The translations under genes were made by a program, and so were the position numbers. The notes under the pieces are model-generated. The model worked only from the letters and a program-made list of their open reading frames with translations. It was not told where the DNA came from and made no database searches. Positions 33,988 through 43,096 of a stretch of DNA of 64,000 nucleotides are shown piece after piece (within the stretch, counting starts at the first letter, position 1; the number at the start of each line of letters is the position of its first letter). The stretch is from JAWXBR01 sp034440235 (lineage in GTDB: Bacteria; Bacteroidota; Ignavibacteria; Kapaibacteriales; Kapaibacteriaceae), in NCBI GenBank assembly GCA_034440235.1, contig JAWXBR010000041.1, forward strand, positions 83,655 to 147,654, given 5' to 3'.

Positions 33988-35373
33988 TTGAGTAGGTACT
34001 GGCGCATTGTGACCCACGATGTATGGCATGCCTGCGCGCGGGATAATCACCCTCGTTGCGGGAAGGCGTTCGCGAATGCACAAGGCAAGCATATCGCATG
34101 CATCTGGTTCCCCATGCACGATGACAAGCATCGTGGGTCGCACGTCAGTAACAAAGTCTATAATTCCATGAAGTGAAGCATGGGCACTAAATCGAAAACG
34201 CTCTACTGCACACGAGCGTTTCACTTTGCGTCCGGCAAACTCAAACGGCACATTTGGCAATGAGTGCAGCATCTGATGTCCCGGACTCGTTTCGTCCTGA
34301 AATCCGATAAAAGCTATTCCAAACGTCGGTTTCTCCATCCAACTGCCCGCTAGCGCATAAGAAATTGTTCCGCGATTCATCATGCCACTCGAAGCAACTA
34401 CAATCGATGGCGTCTTCATGTAGCTTTCGTTGAACAGCGTGTCGAAGTTCAGACGATTCTGAGGGATGTCCGAGATCTCAAAGCCGGGCACCCGTACTGG
34501 TTCGGTATAACAGTATTGATCGTAAATCTTGCTGACACGTACACCCATACCGCCCGTCCATATCGGAAGATGCGGGATGCTCCCCTTGCGCATCATCGAA
34601 TAAAGTAATGTCAGGATCTCCTGCGTCTTACCTAGTGCAAAACATGGGATAAGAACACTACCGTTTCGACTTGTAACCATGTTTATATATGATGCCAAAC
34701 GCTTTGCATCTGCTGGTATGTTGTTCGGTTGATCGCGTAGACAATTCGTGGCCTCGCATATAAGCACGTCTACATGTCCTCTGGGAACGCGAGCCTTTGA
34801 GATCACGGTTTGGTGATCGAATTGAATGTCGCCGGTATGCAGAATCCGTAGCCCCTTACACTGAAACTCTATGCTTGCCGATCCGAGAATGTGGCCTGCC
34901 CAATGAAAGGTCGTCGAAACATCAGACCCTCCGTTGTACCCACGTAAAGGGAATGGCTCGTTGTATGGGACAGCTTCGAATGCTCTGCGCAGTAATTCTA
35001 TGGTATCGCGGTTATAAAATTCAAGTGCTTCCTTGGAGAACCACGTGGACACATCACTTTTTAACAGCTTCGCGCTGTTGTGGAGCATGATGTGTGATAG
35101 GTCGCGCGTGGCATGTGTCATTATCGGACGCAAGTGTGGCATCCGCCGCATCACATAGGGCAACCCTGCCAGGTGGTCTGTGTGCGCATGTGTTATCAGA
35201 AGAGCGTCGGTTGGACGTTGCTGGAGGTAGTCGAGAGCAGGAAAAGCACGTCCGTCGCGATACCTCGGGTGCAAACCTGCGTCCACCAAAATCCCCGTTC
35301 CATCGATGTCGAGGTAGGTACAGTTGGCACCTATCTCTTCGGCACCGCCAAGCATCAGTAGTTCAGCCGTCAC
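33979..35373 (-). CDS. MBL-fold beta-CASP ribonuclease-like protein
   Basis: A 464-residue metallo-beta-lactamase protein with a beta-CASP domain and a C-terminal RNA-metabolising motif, the architecture of CPSF-73/RNase J-like exonucleases. Seen are LGGAEEIGANCTYL, the zinc motif THAHTDHLAG, HILGSASIEF, HTGDIQFD, ICEATN, ASSGMMNRGT, and RFSAHASLHGIIDFV followed by VHGEPDAC. The start is GTG at 35373; the first beta strand of the fold (ELLMLGG) needs this position. It is on the opposite strand to its neighbours. The likely role is RNA processing or decay in the cytosol. Confidence 0.92.
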   Translation of the reverse strand: MTAELLMLGGAEEIGANCTYLDIDGTGILVDAGLHPRYRDGRAFPALDYLQQRPTDALLITHAHTDHLAGLPYVMRRMPHLRPIMTHATRDLSHIMLHNSAKLLKSDVSTWFSKEALEFYNRDTIELLRRAFEAVPYNEPFPLRGYNGGSDVSTTFHWAGHILGSASIEFQCKGLRILHTGDIQFDHQTVISKARVPRGHVDVLICEATNCLRDQPNNIPADAKRLASYINMVTSRNGSVLIPCFALGKTQEILTLLYSMMRKGSIPHLPIWTGGMGVRVSKIYDQYCYTEPVRVPGFEISDIPQNRLNFDTLFNESYMKTPSIVVASSGMMNRGTISYALAGSWMEKPTFGIAFIGFQDETSPGHQMLHSLPNVPFEFAGRKVKRSCAVERFRFSAHASLHGIIDFVTDVRPTMLVIVHGEPDACDMLALCIRERLPATRVIIPRAGMPYIVGHNAPVPTQST

Positions 35374-35394
35374 AAGGTGCTCGATCTAGGAGTT

Positions 35395-35444
35395 GAATAC
35401 ATGACGGATTTCACCGTTGAATGCGAGGGGGAATACATGACGGA
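35395..35444. repeat. 14-base direct repeat upstream of the split IcmF genes
   Basis: GAATACATGACGGA occurs at 35395-35408 and 35431-35444 (distance 36). Both copies contain ATGACGG, which would start short reading frames. The 130 bases between the beta-CASP gene and the mutase operon show no B12 riboswitch that I can recognise. Confidence 0.7.
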
Positions 35445-35503
35445 ATATAGGACGGGTCATACGAGAACCGGAATGAGATTGGCAGGTGGTAAATTGGGAC
35501 ACG

Positions 35504-36928
35504 ATGTCACCCTTCCAGCCCCTTAACAAAATTCGCATTGTGACTGCGGCCTCGTTGTTCGATGGACACGATGCTGCAATTAATGTGATGCGGCGCATAA
35601 TCCAGGCAACTGGAGCCGAAGTAATCCACCTTGGGCACAACCAGTCTGTGGCCTCTGTGGTAGAGTGCGCCATACAGGAAGACGTTCAGGCAATTGCCAT
35701 GACGTCGTATCAGGGCGGGCATGTAGAATACTTCAAGTACATGAAAGACCTGCTCGAAGAGCGAGGAGCAGGACACATCAAAATTTTTGCGGGAGGGGGC
35801 GGCACGATACTGCCGTCTGAGATTGCCGAACTACAGGCGTATGGCATAGCACGCATCTACTCTCCGGACGACGGACGTGCCATGGGGCTTCAGGGCATGA
35901 TCGACGACCTGATGCAAGGTGCGGATTTTCCGATTCCCGACGTTTTTGGTGCAAGTCTGGCCGAGGCGGTAAAAGCAAAAAACCCTTTAGCTATCGCTCA
36001 AGCTATCTCTGCTGCCGAACGTCAAGCCACCGACCCTGGCGCAGCCGACCGTATTGCCTTTGCTGCAGATATAAAACGGGTAGCGGTACTTGGCATTACG
36101 GGGACAGGTGGAGCAGGCAAGTCGTCGCTTACAGACGAACTCGTCCGCAGATATAAAGCTGATTTTCCAGAAAAGACCATTGCGGTGCTGTCGGTCGATC
36201 CATCAAAGAGAAAAACAGGCGGCGCATTGCTTGGTGATAGGATTCGCATGAACTCTGTTCACGGCTCGCGTGTGTATATGCGCTCGTTTGCCACGCGCGA
36301 AGCCAATGTGGCGCTAAATCCGCACGTAGGCGAAGCAATTGGCATTCTCTCGTATGCAGGATTCGACCTCGTAATTGTAGAAACGGCAGGGATCGGACAA
36401 AGCGACTCACAAATCACAGAATTAGCCGATGTTGCGCTTTACGTAATGACACCAGAATATGGCGCTGCTACACAGCTTGAGAAAATCGACATGATCGATT
36501 ACGCCGATGTGATTGCGCTGAACAAATTCGATAAACGTGGAGCACTCGATGCTCTGCGCGACGTAAAAAAACAATATCAACGAAGCCGGCAGTTGTTTAC
36601 AAGACGTCCAGACGAAATGCCTGTGTACGGTACAATTGCATCGCAATTCAACGATCCGGGCACGAACACCCTTTACCGCGCAATTGTCGATTTACTGAAT
36701 GAACGCTGTGGCCTCGGGTGGACGTCGACGTTCACCATAACCGAAGAAATGAGCGAGAAGGTCTACGTTATTCCTCCGGAACGCACCCGATATCTCGCCG
36801 AAATAGTCGACGATAACAAACGCTACGATCGAATGGTCGAGAAGCAATCAGAGATTGCGCGTACACTCTGGCGCATCGAAGGCGCAGTCGAAGCGCTTCG
36901 ATCATCTGATTCGAGTTCTGAGTTGTAG
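35504..36928 (+). CDS. Fused acyl-CoA mutase N-terminal half: B12-binding domain plus MeaI-type G-protein chaperone
   Basis: From the ATG at 35504, 474 residues (a GTG at 35486 would add six). Residues 10-140 are the cobalamin-binding domain; the DGHDAA motif supplies the histidine that ligates cobalt, and TSYQGGHVEYF and GGGGTI follow. Residues 195-430 are the P-loop chaperone: GTGGAGKSS (Walker A), VLSVDPSKRKTGGALLGDR, ETAGIGQSD, and NKFDKRGA (G4). This order, B12-binding then G protein, is that of the first half of IcmF, an enzyme that is normally one chain of about 1100 residues and interconverts isobutyryl- and n-butyryl-CoA. Here the mutase half is a separate gene two positions downstream. 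Confidence 0.93.
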   Translation: MSPFQPLNKIRIVTAASLFDGHDAAINVMRRIIQATGAEVIHLGHNQSVASVVECAIQEDVQAIAMTSYQGGHVEYFKYMKDLLEERGAGHIKIFAGGGGTILPSEIAELQAYGIARIYSPDDGRAMGLQGMIDDLMQGADFPIPDVFGASLAEAVKAKNPLAIAQAISAAERQATDPGAADRIAFAADIKRVAVLGITGTGGAGKSSLTDELVRRYKADFPEKTIAVLSVDPSKRKTGGALLGDRIRMNSVHGSRVYMRSFATREANVALNPHVGEAIGILSYAGFDLVIVETAGIGQSDSQITELADVALYVMTPEYGAATQLEKIDMIDYADVIALNKFDKRGALDALRDVKKQYQRSRQLFTRRPDEMPVYGTIASQFNDPGTNTLYRAIVDLLNERCGLGWTSTFTITEEMSEKVYVIPPERTRYLAEIVDDNKRYDRMVEKQSEIARTLWRIEGAVEALRSSDSSSEL

Positions 36929-36973
36929 TACATCCTTATCAATGCAACGAACAAATACAAACAGGGCACATCT

Positions 36974-38329
36974 ATGAAAACATCTATTACCTATGTGATT
37001 GTCTTGCTTTCTGTGATTTTCGCAGGGTGCAGCAATGACGAAGGAACTGGTCCGGAAAAGAAACCAGCCCGCATTCGCCTTCTACATTTTGGATATGACG
37101 TCGGACCGCTCGACCAAAAGGTGAACGGCAGTGTGACAGCTTCGGGCGTCACCTATGGTAATAGCAGTGGATACAAAGACTGCGTTGCTGGACAAGACAC
37201 AGTCACAACACACTTTACCGGAAATCCACTTGCTCGAATTAGTTCTCTGGAAACTCTTGCTGAAGGAAACGATTATACAGCGTATGCAATGCCGCCACTT
37301 GCTGCAATGAGTGTGTCACTGACCAACGATGCAAGAAACGTCCCGCCTGGTAAGGCTCGCATAAAACTCGTAAATGCTGCATCCGCTACCCTACCTGCCG
37401 ACGATATAGGTCAAGTTGCACTTCGAATTACGGGTGCGTCTGGTCTTCTGCTCGGGCCAATTGGATCGACAGGTGTTACGGGTTACGTCGAAGTTGCCTC
37501 GGGAAAATTTGCCTTTACCCTCGAACGCCCTGCGTTTCCGACATGGTTTATCGATCTCGACACAACCACACTTGCAAGCAGTGGTGTTTACACACTCATT
37601 GTACATGGCACGCTAAGCGATGCTGATGCCTATCCGTTGAAGTACACACTGTATGCAGACAACGGACCCGGCGTAGACCATGTTGATTTGCAACAGGCCG
37701 CATCAACAGGCAAAATTCTGTTCGCACATGGTGTTTCTGGGGCCCCACCAATTAACGTTGCCGTCGACGGCACAACGCAAACAGTTATCAACCTGACGTT
37801 TGGGAAAGCGTCGACATACACAACGCTAAGTGCGGGAGCGCACACGGCAACGATTAGCGCCAATGCAACACCAATTCTCACCAATTTTCCTATTACGATT
37901 GAGAACCGAAAGGCGCATACTGTTCTTGCTACCGGTACACTTGTACCTGCCGACGTTGCTCCTTTAATTCTTGAGGACATCACAACACCCTTGTTTTCGT
38001 CGGCACTTATTCGATTTGTGCATGCAGCCCCTTCCACGCCAGACATCGATGTGCGGGCAACCCTAATCACTGGTGGTAGTATTCCTCTTCAAGAAATGCA
38101 AGGTGTTGGCTACCGCGAAACCAGTATCTCGTTAACGACAGGGTTGGCATTCATTCCTGTATCGCCAACCGGAACCTACACGATGCGGTTTATGAAAGCT
38201 GGCACAGAGGACGAATTATTCTCGCAAACAGATTTAACGTTTTTGCCCGGTAAAATCTATACTCTTTGGGTAGGAGGCTCTGCCTCGACTTCAACCCTTA
38301 AGGCATATGTGATTACACACAACCCATGA
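36974..38329 (+). CDS. DUF4397 lipoprotein located between the two IcmF halves
   Basis: A 451-residue lipoprotein (lipobox FAGC, cysteine near residue 16). Three DUF4397-type beta-sandwich segments are seen: ARIRLLHFGYDVGPLD near residue 35, KILFAHGVSGAPPINVAVDG near 245, and ALIRFVHAAPSTPDIDV near 340. The family is common in Bacteroidota envelopes; its function is unknown. The gene starts 45 bases after the B12/G-protein gene and its stop overlaps the mutase start by 4 bases (ATGA), so all three would be cotranscribed and the mutase is translated in its wake. A lipoprotein inside a cytosolic enzyme operon is unexpected. Confidence 0.87.
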   Translation: MKTSITYVIVLLSVIFAGCSNDEGTGPEKKPARIRLLHFGYDVGPLDQKVNGSVTASGVTYGNSSGYKDCVAGQDTVTTHFTGNPLARISSLETLAEGNDYTAYAMPPLAAMSVSLTNDARNVPPGKARIKLVNAASATLPADDIGQVALRITGASGLLLGPIGSTGVTGYVEVASGKFAFTLERPAFPTWFIDLDTTTLASSGVYTLIVHGTLSDADAYPLKYTLYADNGPGVDHVDLQQAASTGKILFAHGVSGAPPINVAVDGTTQTVINLTFGKASTYTTLSAGAHTATISANATPILTNFPITIENRKAHTVLATGTLVPADVAPLILEDITTPLFSSALIRFVHAAPSTPDIDVRATLITGGSIPLQEMQGVGYRETSISLTTGLAFIPVSPTGTYTMRFMKAGTEDELFSQTDLTFLPGKIYTLWVGGSASTSTLKAYVITHNP

Positions 38330-40299
38330 TTACCAAGCAGCGCACCGAACTCGAAGACGTCGGCAAGAAACTAGAAGCACAACTCCTTCCTGAAGTTCGC
38401 GCTCTTATCGAGTCGTGGGAAAAACGTAAAACGGCATATGAAAGCGCCGAGTTTGTGTACAAGGTACGTGGCAAGGAAATCCGTGTCGAGAACTACACGC
38501 AGTCGTTATCGCACACACGTGTACCCAAGATTGCCGTGCCTCGATTCAAAGACTGGGGCGAGATTGTTCGATGGTGTATGCAGGAGAATTTTCCTGGCGA
38601 ATACCCTTATACGTCGGGGGTGTTTCCATTCAAACGGATGAATGAAGATCCTGCTCGCATGTTTGCCGGCGAAGGCGGTCCGGAGCGGACTAATAAGCGT
38701 TTCCACTATCTGTCGCGCGGACTTGCTGCTGTACGTTTGTCCACGGCGTTCGATAGTGTTACGCTGTATGGCGAGGACCCCGATACACGTCCGGATATCT
38801 ATGGCAAAATTGGAAACTCAGGTGTTAGTATCGCAACGTTAGACGATGCAAAAAAGCTGTACTCCGGTTTTGATTTGTGTGCACCGACCACGTCTGTTTC
38901 GATGACGATAAACGGTCCGGCTCCTATGATACTTGCCTATTTTATAAATGCGGCAATCGACCAAGAGTGCGAGAAATACATTCACTCGAACAGCATGGTT
39001 GCAGATGTGCAAAAGCGTATCGATGGCATCTATGCACAGAAGAATGTACCACGTCCGACGTACAGGCACGGTGATGGTGGAACAGATCTACCTGATGGAA
39101 ACAACGGACTCGGCCTATTGTTACTAGGCGTTACAGGTGATCAGGTTTTACCGGCAGAAATCTATGAGCAGTGTAAGGTGCGTGCATTGCAGAGTGTACG
39201 TGGAACAGTGCAGGCCGATATTCTAAAGGAAGACCAGGCACAGAATACGTGCATCTTCTCGACAGAATTTGCGCTTCGAATGATGGGAGACGTACAGCAA
39301 TCGTTCATAGACCGCAAGGTTCGCAACTTCTATTCTGTATCAATCTCTGGTTACCACATTGCCGAAGCAGGTGCAAATCCTGTAACGCAATTGGCGTTCA
39401 CACTTGCTAACGGATTTACATACGTCGAATACTATCTCTCGCGAGGGATGAACATCGACGACTTTGCACCTAACCTTTCGTTTTTCTTCTCAAATGGCCT
39501 TGATCCCGAGTACAGCGTAATAGGTCGTGTAGCTCGACGCATTTGGGCGAAAGCCATGCGCAACAAGTATGGTGGCAACGAGCGATCTCAGATGCTGAAG
39601 TATCACATTCAGACTTCGGGTAGGTCGCTACATGCTCAAGAGATCGATTTCAACGACATACGAACAACACTCCAGGCATTGTATGCCATCTTCGACAACT
39701 GTAATTCGTTGCACACGAACGCCTACGACGAGGCTATTACAACGCCGACAGAAGACAGTGTACGACGAGCGCTTGCAATACAACTGATTATCAATAGAGA
39801 GTTCGGACTCTCGAAGAATGAGAATCCACTTCAGGGGTCTTTCATTATCGAGGAGTTAACAGATCTTGTCGAAGAAGCCGTGTACACCGAATTCCGACGC
39901 ATTAGTGATCGGGGTGGGGCATTGGGAGCGATGGAAACAATGTACCAGCGAAACAAGATTCAGGAAGAGTCGCTGTATTACGAGACTCTAAAACACAGTG
40001 GGCAGCATCCGATTATTGGAGTGAATACGTTTTTGTCGGATAAAGGCTCTCCGACAATAATTCCTTCTGAGGTAATAAGGTCTACCGAGGAAGAGCGGCA
40101 GCAACAGATTGACAACAGGGATGCGTTTCAGACTCGTAACAGAAACGAGGCCCCAGCGGCTATGAAGGCACTTCAAGCCACTGCGATACATAACCAAAAC
40201 ATCTTTGAGGGACTCTTAGAGGCATCGAAAATCTGTTCGTTGGGGCAGCTTACACACGCCCTCTATGAAGTCGGTGGCCAATATCGTCGGAACATGTAA
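38326..40299 (+). CDS. Acyl-CoA mutase large (substrate-binding) half of an IcmF-type enzyme
   Basis: A 657-residue methylmalonyl-CoA mutase family catalytic domain. YPYTSGVFPFKR, DPARMFAGEGGPERTNKRFHYL and RLSTAFDSVTLYGEDPD are closely alike to fused IcmF mutase domains, and FDLCAPTTSVSMTINGPAPM and QSVRGTVQADILKEDQAQNT follow. The first 60 residues correspond to the linker found between the G domain and the mutase domain in IcmF. It lacks its own B12-binding domain, so it needs the partner encoded at 35504. Substrate cannot be fixed from sequence; the IcmF-type neighbourhood and nearby branched-chain genes favour isobutyryl-CoA or a similar branched substrate. Confidence 0.93.
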   Translation: MITKQRTELEDVGKKLEAQLLPEVRALIESWEKRKTAYESAEFVYKVRGKEIRVENYTQSLSHTRVPKIAVPRFKDWGEIVRWCMQENFPGEYPYTSGVFPFKRMNEDPARMFAGEGGPERTNKRFHYLSRGLAAVRLSTAFDSVTLYGEDPDTRPDIYGKIGNSGVSIATLDDAKKLYSGFDLCAPTTSVSMTINGPAPMILAYFINAAIDQECEKYIHSNSMVADVQKRIDGIYAQKNVPRPTYRHGDGGTDLPDGNNGLGLLLLGVTGDQVLPAEIYEQCKVRALQSVRGTVQADILKEDQAQNTCIFSTEFALRMMGDVQQSFIDRKVRNFYSVSISGYHIAEAGANPVTQLAFTLANGFTYVEYYLSRGMNIDDFAPNLSFFFSNGLDPEYSVIGRVARRIWAKAMRNKYGGNERSQMLKYHIQTSGRSLHAQEIDFNDIRTTLQALYAIFDNCNSLHTNAYDEAITTPTEDSVRRALAIQLIINREFGLSKNENPLQGSFIIEELTDLVEEAVYTEFRRISDRGGALGAMETMYQRNKIQEESLYYETLKHSGQHPIIGVNTFLSDKGSPTIIPSEVIRSTEEERQQQIDNRDAFQTRNRNEAPAAMKALQATAIHNQNIFEGLLEASKICSLGQLTHALYEVGGQYRRNM

Positions 40300-40398
40300 A
40301 TGGGCGAATGGTAGGTTGGTCTCCCAACGTTGATGTCCTGATCATAAGGCAATGTCCAAACGACGGTGCAGAGTTCTCTCAACTCAATTCCCGGTGCT

Positions 40399-41169
40399 AT
40401 GAAGATCCCCTCTGAATACTCAGTTCTCCTGCCAATGCAGCGTGGCGCAAAGGGCAAGGACGTACAGCTAGTTCAGGAATGGCTATCTCTTAATGGGGTC
40501 CAGCTCCGTGCTGATGGCGATTACGGCCCGGCCACAGAAGCGTCGGTTCGGAAGTTTCAAACGAAGGCAAAACTGCAGCCAACCGGCGTCGTAGACGAGT
40601 ATACAATGCGTGCCCTCATAGCCCCTTTAAATAGGGCCTGCAAGCCCCTTACCACCACTGCCGAAACATATAGTCAGCGCGTCGTTGCCGCTGCGCGTAA
40701 CCATCTTCGTGAACATCCGCGAGAAGTAGGTGGACAGAATAAGGGTCCGTGGGTCCGCCTGTACACTCACGGCAAAGAAGGTTCAGCATACCCATGGTGT
40801 GCTGCGTTCGTTACCTACTTGATGCATCAGGCTGCTGAATCGATGAAGAATCCGGCGATGCCAATCAAGGGCTCGCTGTCTTGTGACGAGCTGGCAAAGC
40901 AAGCAGTTACAGCCGAACGTTTTGTTTCGGAAGACGAGTTGCGCTCAGGCGAACGGAGTCGCACAGAGCTGGTGCCGGGCACGATATTCCTGGTTCGAAA
41001 CAAGACGAATGCAAAAGACTGGATGCATACTGGACTTGTCACTGGTGTAATGAACGACTACTTCGAAACGATTGAAGGCAATACGAACGATGACGGCGAC
41101 CGCGAAGGCTATGAAGTATGCCGTCGACTGCGTGGATTTGGCCACATGGATTTTATCCTGTTAGGATGA
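40399..41169 (+). CDS. Peptidoglycan-binding domain plus CHAP-like amidase domain protein
   Basis: From the ATG at 40399, 256 residues (a GTG at 40366 would add 11). Residues 12-75 are a PG_binding_1 domain (RGAKGKDVQLVQEWLSLNGV, then DGDYGPATEASVRKFQ). Residues 95-256 look like a CHAP/NlpC-type cysteine amidase: the nucleophile in YPWCAAFVTYL, the histidine in DWMHTGLVTGV, and EGNTNDDGDREGYE. There is no signal peptide, which is the layout of phage-type endolysins and of some lysis or autolysin proteins, though the surroundings are not phage-like. The stop overlaps the next start by ATGA. Confidence 0.85.
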   Translation: MKIPSEYSVLLPMQRGAKGKDVQLVQEWLSLNGVQLRADGDYGPATEASVRKFQTKAKLQPTGVVDEYTMRALIAPLNRACKPLTTTAETYSQRVVAAARNHLREHPREVGGQNKGPWVRLYTHGKEGSAYPWCAAFVTYLMHQAAESMKNPAMPIKGSLSCDELAKQAVTAERFVSEDELRSGERSRTELVPGTIFLVRNKTNAKDWMHTGLVTGVMNDYFETIEGNTNDDGDREGYEVCRRLRGFGHMDFILLG

Positions 41170-42134
41170 GCGCTGTGCCGAATGGCGGTCTTGTGAGCTT
41201 GGACGATGTCCGCAGAGCCGCCGAGACAATTCGTCCGTATATCCATTCTACACCCGTTCTTACCTCGACCTATTTCAACTCGCGCTTCTCCGCCGACATC
41301 TTTTTCAAGTGTGAAAACTTCCAAAAGGTAGGAGCATTTAAAGCCCGAGGTGCATGTAATGCTGTCTTTACCCTCGACGAGCCTACAGCTCAACGAGGTG
41401 TTGCCACACACTCTTCGGGAAATCATGCCCAGGCTGTGGCGTATGCCGCCAGGCTCCGCGGTATTGCCGCGTACATCGTTATGCCCACAAGTGCACCAGA
41501 TGTGAAACGCAACGCCGTGCGCGATTACGGAGCAGCGATTATCGATTGCGACCCGACAATGGCGTCTAGAGAACAGACCCTTCTCGACGTAATCGATCGC
41601 ACTGGCGCACACGCAATCCCACCGTATAACGACAAACGAGTAATTGCGGGTCAGGGCACTGCTGCATTGGAGCTTATCAATGAAGTCCCCGACCTTGACA
41701 TGATCATGACACCGGTAGGGGGCGGCGGCTTGATGAGTGGAACAGCCGTCGCCGCAAGGGGGCTGAGGCCCCAAATGGAAATTATTGGCGTTGAACCAGA
41801 AATTGCCGACGATGCCCGACGATCTCTTATCGTGGGTAACATTCTGCCCTCTGGTGACCCCATGACGGTGGCAGACGGACTCCGCGGTATGCTTGGCGAG
41901 ATTACCTTCAGGCATCTAGTAGAACACCGCGTGCAAATACGCACTGCTGGCGAAGTATCCATTAAAGCCGCAGTGGGACTTGTTCTAGAGCGCATGAAGA
42001 TCGTGGTCGAACCAAGCGCAGTCGTTACCATAGCAGCATTGATTGAGGAGCCTTCGTTCGTTCTCGGAAAACGCATTGGTATTATCGTGACAGGGGGCAA
42101 CCTGGACGTGGGACCATTATGGATCGGGTCATAA
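41166..42134 (+). CDS. Threonine/serine dehydratase (serine racemase-like PLP enzyme)
   Basis: A fold-type II PLP enzyme of 322 residues. Key motifs: KCENFQKVGAFKARGACNAV with the catalytic lysine, THSSGNHAQAVAYAARL (phosphate and pyridoxal loop), and PVGGGGLMSG (glycine loop). The short length and lack of a C-terminal ACT domain fit the catabolic dehydratase or serine racemase group rather than the biosynthetic IlvA. The start overlaps the previous gene by 4 bases and the end overlaps the SDR gene by 16 bases, so translation is coupled throughout this group. It would supply 2-oxobutyrate or pyruvate. Confidence 0.92.
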   Translation: MSAVPNGGLVSLDDVRRAAETIRPYIHSTPVLTSTYFNSRFSADIFFKCENFQKVGAFKARGACNAVFTLDEPTAQRGVATHSSGNHAQAVAYAARLRGIAAYIVMPTSAPDVKRNAVRDYGAAIIDCDPTMASREQTLLDVIDRTGAHAIPPYNDKRVIAGQGTAALELINEVPDLDMIMTPVGGGGLMSGTAVAARGLRPQMEIIGVEPEIADDARRSLIVGNILPSGDPMTVADGLRGMLGEITFRHLVEHRVQIRTAGEVSIKAAVGLVLERMKIVVEPSAVVTIAALIEEPSFVLGKRIGIIVTGGNLDVGPLWIGS

Positions 42135-42988
42135 TTCTTACGGGTAGCTCTGGCGGCATTGGGTTGGAGCTGATGAAACTTACACACGAAAAGGGTGTGC
42201 GAGTAATGGCTACGGCCCTTCCGGACTCAGTGCATTTGATTACCGAGGCAGGTTTCCGTGAGTCCGATAAACTAATGATTCGTCCGCTCGACCTTCGCGA
42301 CCACGCGAACATCGACCGAGTAGTGAAAGAGACGTTAATGTGCTGGGGACGCATTGATGTCCTGATAAATAATGCTGGTATCAGCTACAGAGGTGTTGCT
42401 GAACAGATGAGCGCAGAAGAAGAACTAGAACAGATGACGGTGAATTATCTCGGTCCGATGTCGTTAACACGTCGCGTGCTCTCTGTTATGCGATTGCAGC
42501 GAAGGGGGCACATAGTGAATGTCTCGAGCGTTGGTGGCATGATGGCCATGCCCACAATGTCTAGCTACTCTGCCTCGAAATGGGCACTAGAGGGGGCTAG
42601 CGAGGCACTGTGGTACGAAATGCGTCCATTTGGAGTTTTTGTAACGCTAATAGAGCCAGGATTCATCAATTCTGCAGCCTTCCAAAAGGTGCGCTTTCCA
42701 AAGGCAACACACGATCTACAGCCGGGAGCGAATCCGTACGAAGAGTACTACACCAACATGGGGCGCTTCGTCACCTGGCTCATGGAGCATTCACTGGCTA
42801 CATCAGCCTCTGTTGCTGCCGTGATCATGCGTCAGGTTTTAAAGAAACACCCGCCACTACGCGTTCAGGCGACACTCGACGCTTGGATTTTTAACGCCTT
42901 GCGTCGTTTCCTGCCTCGCCGGCTCTATCATCCTTTGCTGTATCGCTTCTTACCTGGCATTCGAAGCTGGGGCAAGCCTAGGTCGTAA
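42119..42988 (+). CDS. Short-chain dehydrogenase/reductase
   Basis: A 289-residue classical SDR. The cofactor motif is TGSSGGIG near residue 8, NNAGIS near 89 stabilises the central sheet, and the catalytic serine (VNVSSVGG) and YSASK supply the triad. Members with this build act on alcohols, ketones or acyl chains; the substrate is not predictable here. The gene overlaps the end of the dehydratase gene by 16 bases in another frame. The C-terminus is basic and hydrophobic (RRFLPRRLYHPLLYRF), which may indicate membrane association. Confidence 0.9.
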   Translation: MDRVIILTGSSGGIGLELMKLTHEKGVRVMATALPDSVHLITEAGFRESDKLMIRPLDLRDHANIDRVVKETLMCWGRIDVLINNAGISYRGVAEQMSAEEELEQMTVNYLGPMSLTRRVLSVMRLQRRGHIVNVSSVGGMMAMPTMSSYSASKWALEGASEALWYEMRPFGVFVTLIEPGFINSAAFQKVRFPKATHDLQPGANPYEEYYTNMGRFVTWLMEHSLATSASVAAVIMRQVLKKHPPLRVQATLDAWIFNALRRFLPRRLYHPLLYRFLPGIRSWGKPRS

Positions 42989-43049
42989 GACCCCTTCCAA
43001 GACCCCTACAGACCCAAGCCACTAAACCCGTCCCTGCGTCCCCTTTTTG

Positions 43050-43057
43050 TACTTTTG
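43050..43057 (+). promoter_or_regulatory. Candidate -7 element for the gatB-ilvE-E1 group
   Basis: TACTTTTG fits the Bacteroidota TAnnTTTG element exactly; transcription would begin near 43064, some 30 bases before the GatB start. No convincing -33 TTTG was found, and the region upstream is rich in C. Confidence 0.4.
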
Positions 43058-43096
43058 CCGTCCGTATTCAATCGCGAGAAAGGTATCGCAAGAGGC

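Noticed and set aside
35374..35503. Cobalamin riboswitch before the B12-dependent mutase genes
   Set aside because: No B12-box or matching stem pattern was found in the 130 bases; only a short direct repeat is present.
41109..41915. 268-codon open frame on the minus strand
   Set aside because: It lies antisense to the threonine dehydratase-like gene, whose motifs are clear; the antisense product has no recognisable domain and looks like a by-product of codon bias.
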